Source of the DNA: Nostoc punctiforme NIES-2108
GTDB taxonomy: Bacteria > Cyanobacteriota > Cyanobacteriia > Cyanobacteriales > Nostocaceae
DNA length: 64,000 bases
Assembly: GCA_003326195.1 (NCBI GenBank)
Contig: LXQE01000136.1
Location: 432,552-496,551, forward strand
Direction of reading: 5' to 3'
A program made the translations under genes and the position numbers. The notes beneath the pieces were generated by a model. The model made no database searches. It was not told the origin of the DNA and was given only the letters and a program-made list of their open reading frames with translations. Positions within the stretch are counted from its first letter, which is position 1. Every line of letters begins with the position of its first letter. Shown here piece after piece: positions 8,765-18,686 of this stretch.

Positions 8765-11700
8765 ATGCCACCAGTGCTTTCTGAGCAACATGTGGGTGAA
8801 AGAATTTTGTACACCTTGGGTACAAAACTTTCAGAAAAAGAATTAGAGAACTTCTTGGCAGAAATGGAGATTGTGGAGCCACCATCAGCAAAGCAATTCT
8901 GGCAATCTGCACAGACGAATCCTGGTATATACATTATTCTTACAGGTAAAGTCCGACTATTAGATAGCTCTGAGAATTTAATTACTACCTTTGGTGCATG
9001 GTCTGTTTTTGGTGAATTGACCTTGTTTCCCGAAGCTAACTTTAGTCCTTATGCAGTTAGAGCTTCGACAAGCTTGAAACTTGGCTATTTCAGGCAAGAA
9101 GCATTGCAAAAGTTGATAGACAAGTATCCTAACATTCACGATCGCTTATTTGCCCGTGCAGAACTTTGGGATTTGTTGTTGTTATGTCGCCAAGTATCAC
9201 AATTCCCACGCCATACATCACAAGTTTCAGGAATGCTCAAAGCCTTATCTTTGTTTGAGCGACACCAGTTAGAAACTGGTTCTGTAAGTCCACAAATATC
9301 CCAAGATTCACAGTTGTGGCTATTGTACAAAGGTCAACTGCTGCATTCTGAAGGCGATTCTTTGACACCAGGTACAATCTTTGCTCAACCAGAACAAGGA
9401 GATTGGCAAACAACGCAACCAACCATTGCTTACATTCTGAAAAACGACCAGATGCAAACAGCACTAGAATACTTCCCAGAGTTAGGGGAGTGGGCTTTTG
9501 CCATGAGCGTCAGCGGAACAGGATTGGAGGCTAGGGACTGGGGACTAGGTGCTAAAGAAAAAACTTTTCAATCTCCAAAATCTAAAATTATTCCTTTTCC
9601 CCAAAGAGAGAAGCAGTCACAACAACAGCCAACAAAAAAATCACGTTTTTACTTTCCCAGTCCGAAAGTACAAGTGGGGCATTGGTGGAAACGCATCACC
9701 AAGAGCTATCCCTTCTATGCCCAACAAAGTGCAGCTGATTGTGGCTCTGCTTGCTTGGTGATGATTGGTAACTATTGGGGCAAACATTTTAGTATCAATC
9801 GCCTACGGGATATGACCAATGTCACTCGCAACGGTGCATCCCTAAAGGCTATGGCAGCAACAGCAGAATATCTGGGTTTTGCCACCCGTCCAGTGAAAGC
9901 TACTCTTGATAAATTAGCAGAACAACCTTTACCTGCAATTGCTCACTGGGAAGGTAAACACTTTATTGTTGTTTATGAAATCACCAAAAAGCGGGTGATT
10001 GTATGCGACCCAGCCCTTGGTCAACGCAGTCTGACAAAAGCTGAATTTCAAGCAGGTTGGAGTGGTTATGCATTGTTACTGCAACCTACAGCTCTACTAA
10101 AAAGTGCTAAGAACGAAAGTAGAAGCTTCTGGAAATTTTTTGAGTTAGTCAAACCTCACTATCGAACACTGCTAGAAATTTTCATAGCTTCGATAGTCAT
10201 TCAATTATTTGGGTTAGTAACGCCAGTATTTACTCAGTTGTTGCTCGACAGAGTACTTGTGCAACGCAGTGTTCCAACCTTAAACGCCATTGGTTTGGGA
10301 ATGATTGTTTTTGGGTTGTTTGGTGTTGCTGTCAACGGTGTACGGCAATATCTCTTATTTCACACTGCTAACCGCATTAGTATCGCCTTACTTGTAGGCT
10401 TCATCAAACATACCTTCCGTTTACCCCTTGCTTATTTCGAGTCGCGTTTCGTTGGGGATATAATCTCGCGCATCCAAGAAAACCAGAAAATTCAGCACTT
10501 CCTGACTGGTCAGACACTCTCCATTGTGTTGGATATGCTGACATTAGTGGTTTATCTGGCTTTGATGTTCTCCTATAGCTGGCGAATGGCATTATTCGTG
10601 CTGTGTACTGTACCGCCATTTTTTATCTTGGCGCTGGCCAGCACAAGTATCTTGCGCCGCATCTCCAGAGATATTTTTAATGCAGCTACCAAAGAACAAA
10701 GCTATCTCATAGAATCCCTAAGCGGAATTCGTACCGTCCGTTCATTAGCAATTGAACAGACAGTACGTTGGCGCTGGGAGGAACTGCTGAATGATTTAAT
10801 CAAAAAAGATTTTAATGCTCAAATAATTGACAATCGCTTGCAAATTATCAGTGGCGTCATCCACACCTTTGTAAATACTTCATTGCTGTGGTATGGAGCG
10901 ACCCAGGTAATTAATGGCGAACTAACTATTGGACAATTAGTTGCTTTCAATATGTTGGTGGGTAACGTCTTGAGTCCTTTCCAGAGACTGGCTTTGCTAT
11001 GGAATGAATTACAGGAAATCGTGATTTCTACCGAACGCATTAATGATGTGTTGGAGGCGGAACCAGAAGAAGACTTAGAAACTAAACCCCGCAAATCGTT
11101 GGGTAAACTCCGCGGTAACATTTGTTTTCAGAATGTTACCTTTCGTTATCACCCAGAAAGTGACACTAACGTATTAGAAAATCTCAACTTTGAAATTAAG
11201 CCGGAACAGATGGTTGCAGTCGTAGGGCGCAGCGGTTCTGGAAAAACAACTCTCAGTAAATTGATTTTGGGTTTATACCCACCGACGGATGGGAAAATAC
11301 TCATTGATGGTAATGATATCACCAGTGTATCTATGCGATCGCTCCGTTCCCAAATCGGCGTTGTAGACCAAGATACTTTTCTGTTTGGTGGAACTGTTCG
11401 CGAAAACATTGCGATCGCTAATCCAAATGCTTCTTCAGAAGAAATTATCCAAGCAGCAAAATATGCTGGAGCCGATGAATTTATTCAAAAATTACCGATA
11501 GGTTACGAATCAGAAATTGGTGAAAGCGGCGGAATGCTTTCTGGTGGACAGCGCCAACGCCTAGCTATTGCTCGTGCTTTGCTCGGAAATCCTCGGTTAT
11601 TACTGTTTGATGAAGCCACTAGTCACCTAGATTCAGAATCAGAACGGATTATTCAAAACAACCTCAAAACAATTCTTAAAGGACGCACAAGTGTAATTAT

Positions 11701-11851
11701 TGCCCATCGCCTCTCTACAGTCCGCAACGCGGACTTAATCCTAGTTTTAGATCAAGGTATTTTGGTAGAAAGCGGTACCCACGACGAATTAATCGCTAAA
11801 AAAGGTCATTATTACTACCTGAATCAACAACAGATGTCTCAAGTTAGTTGA
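8765..11851 (+). CDS. Peptidase-containing ABC exporter with N-terminal cyclic-nucleotide-binding-like domain
   Basis: This 1028-residue inner-membrane exporter has four parts. A cNMP-binding-like beta roll occupies about residues 35-130, followed by a poorly conserved linker. The C39 cysteine protease domain (about 315-440) has a Cys326-His399-Asp415 triad. A six-helix membrane domain spans about 460-745. The ABC ATPase has Walker A GRSGSGKTT, signature [16 protein letters not shown] and Walker B LLLFDEATSH. C39 exporters cut peptides after a double-glycine leader while exporting them, and two double-glycine precursors lie downstream. The architecture matches HetC-like cyanobacterial transporters, but the context is a peptide locus, not hetC-hetP. 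A GGAG box lies 8 nt before the ATG. The linker near 9520-9600 resembles intergenic filler read as protein. Confidence 0.9.
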   Translation: MPPVLSEQHVGERILYTLGTKLSEKELENFLAEMEIVEPPSAKQFWQSAQTNPGIYIILTGKVRLLDSSENLITTFGAWSVFGELTLFPEANFSPYAVRASTSLKLGYFRQEALQKLIDKYPNIHDRLFARAELWDLLLLCRQVSQFPRHTSQVSGMLKALSLFERHQLETGSVSPQISQDSQLWLLYKGQLLHSEGDSLTPGTIFAQPEQGDWQTTQPTIAYILKNDQMQTALEYFPELGEWAFAMSVSGTGLEARDWGLGAKEKTFQSPKSKIIPFPQREKQSQQQPTKKSRFYFPSPKVQVGHWWKRITKSYPFYAQQSAADCGSACLVMIGNYWGKHFSINRLRDMTNVTRNGASLKAMAATAEYLGFATRPVKATLDKLAEQPLPAIAHWEGKHFIVVYEITKKRVIVCDPALGQRSLTKAEFQAGWSGYALLLQPTALLKSAKNESRSFWKFFELVKPHYRTLLEIFIASIVIQLFGLVTPVFTQLLLDRVLVQRSVPTLNAIGLGMIVFGLFGVAVNGVRQYLLFHTANRISIALLVGFIKHTFRLPLAYFESRFVGDIISRIQENQKIQHFLTGQTLSIVLDMLTLVVYLALMFSYSWRMALFVLCTVPPFFILALASTSILRRISRDIFNAATKEQSYLIESLSGIRTVRSLAIEQTVRWRWEELLNDLIKKDFNAQIIDNRLQIISGVIHTFVNTSLLWYGATQVINGELTIGQLVAFNMLVGNVLSPFQRLALLWNELQEIVISTERINDVLEAEPEEDLETKPRKSLGKLRGNICFQNVTFRYHPESDTNVLENLNFEIKPEQMVAVVGRSGSGKTTLSKLILGLYPPTDGKILIDGNDITSVSMRSLRSQIGVVDQDTFLFGGTVRENIAIANPNASSEEIIQAAKYAGADEFIQKLPIGYESEIGESGGMLSGGQRQRLAIARALLGNPRLLLFDEATSHLDSESERIIQNNLKTILKGRTSVIIAHRLSTVRNADLILVLDQGILVESGTHDELIAKKGHYYYLNQQQMSQVS

Positions 11852-11960
11852 TGGGGCATTGGGCAGTCTTTTTATTCTCGACGAGACTCTGCGTAAACAA
11901 TTTTGAATTTTGAATTGATTTTTCCCGCACTACCCATCTACTGTTATTGGAAATAAAACC

Positions 11961-13505
11961 ATGCCACATCCCAATAGATCGTCCCCACTTCCCCCAGATG
12001 AGCAAGATAAATATCAAGATTACAAACAGCAAGAGGAATCGGTATTTGACGAGCAGACAGAGGCAGAAAATGAAAGTCAAGATTTGTACTACGGTACAGA
12101 AAAACTACTCAATGCCTTACCTCGAATTTGGACTCGTGGTTTGTTGTATACGCTCATCGGCTTTGCTGGTCTATTCTTGCCTTGGGCAACCCTCTCGAAA
12201 GTCGATGAAACTGGTAGCGCCAGAGGGCGTATAGAACCTAAAGGCGCAACTCAAAAATTAGACGCTCAAGCTGCTGGAAGTGTCAAAGCAGTTACGGTCA
12301 AAGAAGGAGATACAGTTAGAGCCGGCCAGGTTTTACTGGAACTGGATTCTGATTTGCTACAAACCGAACTCCAACAAGTCCAGAGCAAATTGCAAGGGCT
12401 ACAAAATAGGCAATCCCAACTGGAACTGCTGAAAAATCAACTCTTAATGTCAACGAGTCTTTTAGAACAACAAAATAAATCCCAAGAATTAGAAAAATTG
12501 GCTCAACTCAACCAGGTGCAGCAAAACTTGGATGCCAAACTGAGTAGCTATAACCTCCAAAAGTTAGAAAAGCAATCATTAGTTAAACAAGCAGAGGAGC
12601 AAATTTCCACCAGTCGTGACGATTGGGAATCGGCTAAAAAACTTTTGAGTATAAATTCTAAGCAAACTGAACGTTATAGCCAACTTGTTGACAAGAAGGT
12701 AGTTGCTGAAATCCAATTAGAGGAAAGCAAAAAACAAGAGCAAGAAAGCCAACGAGTTTATAACAAGTCTCTATCAGATATTAAACAAGCCGAATTGCGT
12801 TTAGCCCAAGAGGTAAATAATTATCAAGTAACTATCAAAACCTTGGAGTCTGATATCAAACAAGCAAAACTCCGACTGCAAGAAGAACAAAGTAGTTATA
12901 AAAGTGCCGTGCAAGCCGGACAACTAGCTGTAATGAAAAATCAGGAGCAGCTAAAAGATATACAGGCACAAATAACAGCAACGCAATCGGAAATCGCTCA
13001 GACTAAAAGTCAGCTTATATCTACAAGATTGCAAATTCAGCAGCGCGTGGTGCGATCGCCGATTAATGGGGTGATTTTTGAATTACCCACCACTAAACCA
13101 GGAGCAGTGGTACAAATCGGTCAAAGGATTGCCCAAATTGCACCCACGAAAACAGACTTCGTACTCAGAGCAAATATGCCTAATCAGGATAGCGGTTTCT
13201 TGAAGTTAGGAATGCCAGTAAAAGTCAAGTTTGATGCCTATCCCTTCCAAGAGTATGGCATCGTGCCAGGGAAAGTTACTTGGATCTCGCCTGACTCGAA
13301 AGTTAGCCAAACACCCCAAGGCAACATCGAAACCTATGAGTTAGAAATCACCTTAGACCAGCAGTATGTCCAAAATGGCAACAAACGTATTCCATTAGGT
13401 GCGGGTCAGACAGCAAATGCTGAAGTCATCATTCGTCAACGACGAGTAATTGACTTTGTTCTAGATCCGTTCAAAAAACTGAAAAAGGGCGGTTTGGAGA
13501 TGTAG
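11961..13505 (+). CDS. HlyD-family periplasmic adaptor subunit
   Basis: The 514-residue protein is the membrane-fusion partner of the upstream ABC exporter and would bridge the inner membrane pump to an outer-membrane TolC-type channel. One transmembrane helix is visible near residues 55-75. A split lipoyl/barrel-sandwich domain follows, with a first half near ARGRIEPKGATQKLDAQAAG and a second half near QQRVVRSPINGVIFELPTTKPG. A long glutamine-rich coiled coil lies between them (about residues 130-355). The C-terminal beta-barrel is followed by the short basic tail typical of HlyD. It lies 109 nt after the exporter stop, across a filler segment. No TolC gene is in the window. Confidence 0.9.
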   Translation: MPHPNRSSPLPPDEQDKYQDYKQQEESVFDEQTEAENESQDLYYGTEKLLNALPRIWTRGLLYTLIGFAGLFLPWATLSKVDETGSARGRIEPKGATQKLDAQAAGSVKAVTVKEGDTVRAGQVLLELDSDLLQTELQQVQSKLQGLQNRQSQLELLKNQLLMSTSLLEQQNKSQELEKLAQLNQVQQNLDAKLSSYNLQKLEKQSLVKQAEEQISTSRDDWESAKKLLSINSKQTERYSQLVDKKVVAEIQLEESKKQEQESQRVYNKSLSDIKQAELRLAQEVNNYQVTIKTLESDIKQAKLRLQEEQSSYKSAVQAGQLAVMKNQEQLKDIQAQITATQSEIAQTKSQLISTRLQIQQRVVRSPINGVIFELPTTKPGAVVQIGQRIAQIAPTKTDFVLRANMPNQDSGFLKLGMPVKVKFDAYPFQEYGIVPGKVTWISPDSKVSQTPQGNIETYELEITLDQQYVQNGNKRIPLGAGQTANAEVIIRQRRVIDFVLDPFKKLKKGGLEM

Positions 13506-13640
13506 TTAAAGGTATCGGAATCAGGAAATAGGACAAGGGAGATTGGAGAAATAATATAATGCCCCATGCGCACTTGCCCTCAGCAAAGCCAAAGCGATGC
13601 CCAATCCCCAATCCGCTTAATTAATTGGAGATATCATGTT

Positions 13641-14429
13641 ATGCCCCACAATCTGACTATTTCCACCTCAGATATCATTCACAGTCTTAAACTCTCCTGT
13701 CAGATACCTGCTGTTGTGGAAGCGATCGCATCGCAAAGTATTATTGCCGAAGCAGCTCAAGCGGCAGGAATTACAGTCACGCCAGAAGAACTACAGCAAG
13801 AAGGAGATAACTTAAGGTTCGCCAAGAAGCTTGTCAAAGCTAAAGACACCTGGTCATGGCTAGAAAAACACCACCTCTCTGTGGTTCAGTTTGAAGAATT
13901 AGCCTATAACAACGTCCTTTCGCGGAAGTTAGCGAATCATCTATTTTCCAATCAACTGGAAAAGCACTTTTACGAACATCAGCTAGATTATATCGCCGCC
14001 GTTACCTACGAAGTTGTCTTCGAGGATCGAGACTTGGCTTTAGAGCTTTTTTATGCCCTAGAAGAAGGCGAAATCAGTTTTCCAGACATTGCTCGTCTAT
14101 ATATCTCAGAACCAGAAGCCCGTCGTGCTTATGGATACAGAGGACTCCGATACCGCAAAGATTTTCGTCCAGAGATTGCAGCTGCTGTCTTTGCTGCTGC
14201 ACCACCAGAAGCTCTCAAACCGATAACGACTCCCAAGGGAGTGTATTTAATTTGGGTGGAAGAAGTCATTCAACCCAAATTAGATGAACAGTTGCGCCAA
14301 AAAATCATTACAGAATCCTTCTCTGATTGGTTAAAGCAACAAATCAACGCCATGAAAATAGTTACTCAAATAGACTCAGACGGTTCACAAGAGGAATTAA
14401 AAGATATGTTATTCACCAAGACTAAATAA
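13641..14429 (+). CDS. PpiC-type peptidylprolyl isomerase of the export locus
   Basis: The 262-residue product has a helical SurA-like N-terminal part and a parvulin-type domain at about residues 110-215 (TYEVVFEDRDLALELFYALEEGE through TPKGVYLIWVEEV). It has no obvious signal peptide, so it may act in the cytoplasm on export substrates. Such isomerases often accompany HlyD/C39-ABC units in Nostoc genomes. The ATG at 13641 was chosen because GGAG lies 10 nt upstream. The 25 extra codons from 13566 are translated filler with a biased composition. It probably belongs to the exporter operon. Confidence 0.82.
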   Translation: MPHNLTISTSDIIHSLKLSCQIPAVVEAIASQSIIAEAAQAAGITVTPEELQQEGDNLRFAKKLVKAKDTWSWLEKHHLSVVQFEELAYNNVLSRKLANHLFSNQLEKHFYEHQLDYIAAVTYEVVFEDRDLALELFYALEEGEISFPDIARLYISEPEARRAYGYRGLRYRKDFRPEIAAAVFAAAPPEALKPITTPKGVYLIWVEEVIQPKLDEQLRQKIITESFSDWLKQQINAMKIVTQIDSDGSQEELKDMLFTKTK

Positions 14430-14853
14430 TTTAGGAAATTTAAAATGTTTTTGTCGCTAAGTATCTACTCTAACTTAGGATAAATCCCTCTAGTATCCAA
14501 AAATGTTGCAGATACAGTTTTGATCTACTTTAAAACTTAATCGCTTTTCTTTTTTAGTGTTTTGTGAATACATCTACAAAGTGCTTTTTTTGCGTTATTT
14601 AAAAATTAAATTAAATCGTTGTAACTCTTGCTAGGCAGCAATTATTTTCATTTCTGCCTAAATTTTTCATGCAGTTTTTTCTAACTTTAAATAGAACTTT
14701 TAAACATAAATACATTAGTTTTTCAAATAATAAATTCTTCCAAAAAGCATTGACTTTTTGAAAGAATAAAGTATATTAGATGTATAGCCAAATGAAACAA
14801 GTTGGTTACACCAAATATTCCCAACAATAGTTACAAAAATTAGGAGAACTCAA
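14430..14853. promoter_or_regulatory. AT-rich leader region of the double-glycine peptide gene
   Basis: This 424-nt gap holds no gene. It is strongly AT-rich, and AGGAG (14841-14845) lies 8 nt before the peptide start. No defined promoter or terminator hairpin could be fixed here. The size suggests that the peptide is transcribed separately from the exporter genes. Confidence 0.45.
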
Positions 14854-15105
14854 ATGATCATTTCTGATCTGAACTACTTGGAAAATACCTCAGAAGAAAT
14901 TATTGGTGGTGGTAACAGCAAGCCAGTAATAATAATAATCAAACCCACCAAGCCTGTTAAATACACCAACTTTGCACAAGCAGTAGCAAATGCTTCTGCA
15001 ACCGGCGGCGTCAACAATTCAGCTTTCACCGAAACTAACGCTACCACCACTAAGAATAGTGCTACTGCTTCGTCAGTAAGCGTAGCTTCTACTTCTTACA
15101 AGTAG
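14854..15105 (+). CDS. Small double-glycine leader peptide, bacteriocin-like precursor
   Basis: The 83-residue product begins with a short acidic leader (MIISDLNYLE...SEEIIGG) ending in Gly-Gly at about residues 17-19. This is the pattern cut by C39 peptidase exporters such as the one upstream. The DLNYLE start is familiar from cyanobacterial bacteriocin-like peptides. The mature part has a basic, Ile/Pro/Lys patch (KPVIIIIKPTKPVKY) followed by a low-complexity Ala/Ser/Thr/Asn region with no cysteine, so a lanthipeptide product is unlikely. AGGAG lies 8 nt before the ATG, and a strong terminator follows. The function is unknown. Confidence 0.75.
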   Translation: MIISDLNYLENTSEEIIGGGNSKPVIIIIKPTKPVKYTNFAQAVANASATGGVNNSAFTETNATTTKNSATASSVSVASTSYK

Positions 15106-15114
15106 TAATAATTA

Positions 15115-15155
15115 AACTCTACTCACAAAAAGTATTAACTTCTGCAAGTAGAGTT
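15115..15155 (+). repeat. Stem-loop after the peptide gene
   Basis: AACTCTACT at 15115-15123 pairs perfectly with AGTAGAGTT at 15147-15155 around a 23-nt loop. It lies just after the double-glycine peptide stop and before the main terminator, so it could stabilise the 3' end of a short mRNA. Confidence 0.5.
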
Positions 15156-15185
15156 AGGCTCGAAAGCTTAGTATATTGATAAATT

Positions 15186-15222
15186 GCCGAAGGCTCTTTG
15201 CTCATTTGAGCCTTCGGCTTTT
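15186..15222 (+). terminator. Strong rho-independent terminator
   Basis: GCCGAAGGCTC (15186-15196) pairs perfectly with GAGCCTTCGGC (15208-15218) around an 11-nt loop and is followed by TTTT. It closes the transcript of the double-glycine peptide. Confidence 0.9.
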
Positions 15223-15635
15223 ACCAAAAATACATCCTTTGGTCTTAAATAACTGTTTTCGCAATAAAATTTTACAACTTACAACATTTAATCCTCAGCA
15301 CAGTTTTCAGTCTGTGTTGTTTGCCCGCCCTGAATTAAAACTCTGGGCTAATAGTCATAAGAGGAACACTTTACCGTGACCTTAAGCTTCTCGTAGACCC
15401 CCGAAAGGTAGAGAAGAGTAAAATTACTTTTAATTAAGTTTAGGAAGTAATCAAGCAGACATGATATAAATCGGTATCAGTTATAAGTTTCAAAAGCTTG
15501 AGTTCCTTGCAGATATAGGAACAAAAGACATTTTAACTAAAAAAGATTGTATAAATTATAGCCCATAAATAAAAGGATATAAGCTCCTAAGTTTATTTAT
15601 GGAGATTCTTAATTTTGAATTTGGAGCAAAGCGAC
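15223..15635. other. Intergenic region before the TPR/GT41 gene
   Basis: No supported gene is present. A weak inverted repeat (CTTCTC near 15387, GAGAAG near 15411) looks like part of a dispersed filler repeat. GGAG at 15623-15626 is the likely ribosome binding site of the next gene. Confidence 0.5.
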
Positions 15636-18600
15636 GTGACCACAATTCCTGATGCTCTCCAACTCGCAAGTCAATATCACCAAACCAAGCGCTTCGCCCA
15701 AGCCGAAGAGATTTATTGTCAAATTATAGATGTAGATCCCAAGCAGTCAGAGGCATTATATGGATTAGGTCTGCTGGCGCAGCAACGGGGACAATATCAA
15801 AATGCAGAACAATTTTTTCAAGCAGCCTTGCAATTACAGCCAAAAGTAGGGACAATATACAACAGCTTGGGGTTTACTCTGCAACAACAGGGTAAAGTAG
15901 AAGAAGCGATCGCTTGTTATGAAAAAGCACTGGAAATTCTCCCTGAGAGCATAGAAGTGCAAATCAATATTAGCAATATTCTCCACATTCAAGGAAAGCT
16001 GTCACCAGAAGAACAAGTCCACTACGCAGAGTTGAATGAGCAGTTTGGTTTAAATAGGCAAGAGGCAGGCGATTTCAAGATAGCAGAGTTATATTATCGC
16101 CAAGCTATTGCATTGCAGCCAGATTTAGTATCATCTCATACTAATTTAGGAGAGGTACTCCAAAATCAAGGACGATTCAATGATGCTATCGATTCTTACC
16201 AACAAGCACTAAAAATTAAACCAGACTATCATCACGCCTATCATAACTTAGGGTATCTTTTCCAGGGAAAAGGAAGATTTGCAGAAGCAATAGAAGCTTA
16301 CGAAAAAGCTTTAAGCATTCAACCTGATTTGGCAACCACCTACAACAATTTGGGAAACATTCTCAGGCAACAGAAGAGATTTGATGTTGCCATAGAAACC
16401 TTTCAAAAAGCTATTAAAATTCGCTCTGATATTGATTACATCTATTGCAACTTAGGAATAGCATTTATAGATATTAACAACACAGAAGCAGCAGTCCAAG
16501 CATTTGAGCAAGCTGTCAAGGTAACGCCAAACTATGATATGGCTAAATTTGGTGCTTGTATCTGCCAACTACCAATTATCTATTCTAGTGTTGATGAAAT
16601 TGCATTTAGGCGAAATCAGTATCAACAGCATTTGCAAAATTTAGCTAAATATTATGAATTAACCGATCGGGAAGAACGGGCAAAAGCATCTGAGGCTGTG
16701 GGAGCATTTCAACCTTTTTATTTGACATATCAAGGCTTAAATGACCGAGATTTACAGCGAACTTATGGGGAAATGATTTTCCAGATTATGTCGAGTTGCT
16801 ATCCTCAAGATAGCCAGCCGCTTGTTTTGCCAGATTTAGATAAAAATCAAAAGGTTCGTATTGGTATCGTTTCTGGATTTTTATCTAGTCATTCTAATTG
16901 GAAAATCCCGATTAAAGGTTGGGTAGAAAATATAGATCGAAGTGAATTTGAATTATTTGGTTATTACACTGGGGGCAAAACAGATAACTCAACAGTTAGT
17001 GCAGCCAAGGCTTTTGATAAATTAGTTCAAGGTGTTCGCTCAGTTGAACAATGGTGCGAGATAATAACACAAGATAAATTACATATCCTGATTTTCCCAG
17101 AATTTGGAATGGACTCAATGACGCTCAAGCTGGGTTGTTTGAGATTAGCGCCAATTCAAATGACATCTTGGGGACACCCTGAAACGAGTGGACTCCCCAC
17201 AATTGACTATTACTTGAGCAGTGATTTAATGGAACCAGAAAATGCTCAAGAACATTATACAGAAAAATTAGTTAGATTACCCAATCTATCTATTTATTAC
17301 ATACCTTTATCAATTCAACCCGAAGAAATTAAGAAACCAGATATAGGTTTAAAAGAGGATGATATTTTCTTTTGGTGTTGTCAGTCATTATATAAATATT
17401 TGCCTAATCATGATGATGTTTTTCCCTCTATTGCTAAAGAGTTAGGAAATGCTAAGTTTGTATTTATTAAAAACTCAAGTGAAGAGACTACAGAAGTATT
17501 TCGCCAGCGCTTAAACCATGCTTTTGCAGCATTAGGGTTGGATTATCAAAATCATTGTTTATTTTTGTCTGAACTTAATAATAGAAAGTTTGCTGGGACT
17601 ACAGCCTTAGCAGATGTCTTCTTAGATAGTATTGGTTGGTCTGGATGTAACTCCACACTCGAATCTATTGCTCATAATATTCCGGTTGTCAGTTTACCAG
17701 GAGAATTGATGCGGGGACGGCATTCTCTGGCAATTTTGCAGATGATGGGTATAGAAGAGACGATTGCTTCAAATAAATCAGAATACGTCCAAATCGCCAT
17801 CCGTCTGGGGAAAGATGCTAAATATCGGCAATATATTTCCCAGCAAGTTGCAGAAAATAAACATAAATTATATGGCGATTTAAAGCCAGTCAGAGCGCTG
17901 GAAGATTTTATTTTGCAGCTAGTTAATAAACCAAGACAATTTAACGCCGAAGAAGTTGCTGAACTTTTTCAACTTGCACTTCAAGATCATCGAGCTAATC
18001 ACCTAGACACAGCCGAACAACTATATCGTCAGGTGATAGAAAAACAACCAGACTATTCAGAAGCATTATACGGTTTAGGGATGCTGGCACAGCAGAAAGG
18101 TGAGTTGCAGGAAGCCGAGAAGCATTTGAGTGCAGCTTCGCAAGCTCAGCCTAACTCTGTGAAAATTTGGTTTAGTTTAGGCAATTTGCTCCAAGGCCAA
18201 GGACAGTTACCAGAAGCTGAAGCCGCTTACCGAAAAGCTATTGCATTGCGACCAGATGCAGGGACAATTTACAACAATTTGGGCTACACCTTGCAACAAC
18301 AAGATAAGTGGGAGGATGCGATCGCATCTTATCAAAAAGCTCTGGAATTTCAGCCCAACTGCATAGAAGCAGAAATCAATTTAGCGAATGCGCTGTTTGC
18401 CCAAGGGAAGCTTTCACCAGAGAAACAAGCCTATTACGCAGAATTGAATTATCAGATGGGCATTGCCCACCAAGAAGGAGCTGATTGGCAAACTGCTGTT
18501 GTTTACTATCGAACTGCGATCGCAATACAGCCTGATTTGGTAGAAGCCCATTATAACTTGGGGGTGGTACTGCAAGAACAAGGGGAGTTAGAAAAAGCGA

Positions 18601-18686
18601 TCGCTTGCTATCAAAAAGCTTTGGAGTTCAATCCCCAACACCAGGAAGCCAACATGAAATTAGGAGAGATTTACCAAACCCAGTAA
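15636..18686 (+). CDS. TPR protein with central GT41 (SPINDLY/O-GlcNAc transferase-like) domain
   Basis: The product is about 1016 residues. TPR repeats fill roughly residues 1-330. A GT41-type glycosyltransferase domain spans about 400-755, with recognisable segments VRIGIVSGFLSSHSNWK, ILIFPEFGMD, APIQMTSWGHPETSG, CNSTLESIAHNIPVVSLPG and MRGRHSLAILQMMGI. A second TPR block fills about 775-1016. GT41 enzymes attach GlcNAc or related sugars to Ser/Thr of proteins. TPR on both sides is unusual, since OGT has TPR only at the N-terminus. GTG at 15636 was chosen because its MTTIPDALQLASQYH start aligns with the paralogue at 24844 (MTTIAESLQIASKHH) and GGAG lies 9 nt upstream. TTG at 15615 is an alternative. 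Confidence 0.85.
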   Translation: MTTIPDALQLASQYHQTKRFAQAEEIYCQIIDVDPKQSEALYGLGLLAQQRGQYQNAEQFFQAALQLQPKVGTIYNSLGFTLQQQGKVEEAIACYEKALEILPESIEVQINISNILHIQGKLSPEEQVHYAELNEQFGLNRQEAGDFKIAELYYRQAIALQPDLVSSHTNLGEVLQNQGRFNDAIDSYQQALKIKPDYHHAYHNLGYLFQGKGRFAEAIEAYEKALSIQPDLATTYNNLGNILRQQKRFDVAIETFQKAIKIRSDIDYIYCNLGIAFIDINNTEAAVQAFEQAVKVTPNYDMAKFGACICQLPIIYSSVDEIAFRRNQYQQHLQNLAKYYELTDREERAKASEAVGAFQPFYLTYQGLNDRDLQRTYGEMIFQIMSSCYPQDSQPLVLPDLDKNQKVRIGIVSGFLSSHSNWKIPIKGWVENIDRSEFELFGYYTGGKTDNSTVSAAKAFDKLVQGVRSVEQWCEIITQDKLHILIFPEFGMDSMTLKLGCLRLAPIQMTSWGHPETSGLPTIDYYLSSDLMEPENAQEHYTEKLVRLPNLSIYYIPLSIQPEEIKKPDIGLKEDDIFFWCCQSLYKYLPNHDDVFPSIAKELGNAKFVFIKNSSEETTEVFRQRLNHAFAALGLDYQNHCLFLSELNNRKFAGTTALADVFLDSIGWSGCNSTLESIAHNIPVVSLPGELMRGRHSLAILQMMGIEETIASNKSEYVQIAIRLGKDAKYRQYISQQVAENKHKLYGDLKPVRALEDFILQLVNKPRQFNAEEVAELFQLALQDHRANHLDTAEQLYRQVIEKQPDYSEALYGLGMLAQQKGELQEAEKHLSAASQAQPNSVKIWFSLGNLLQGQGQLPEAEAAYRKAIALRPDAGTIYNNLGYTLQQQDKWEDAIASYQKALEFQPNCIEAEINLANALFAQGKLSPEKQAYYAELNYQMGIAHQEGADWQTAVVYYRTAIAIQPDLVEAHYNLGVVLQEQGELEKAIACYQKALEFNPQHQEANMKLGEIYQTQ

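Noticed and set aside
8765..11851. Naming the exporter as HetC
   Set aside because: The architecture is HetC-like, but the neighbours are peptide export genes and no hetP is present, so the name is not supported.
15176..15379. Plus-strand 67-codon frame after the double-glycine peptide
   Set aside because: It starts with TTG right before, and runs straight through, the strong terminator at 15186-15222.
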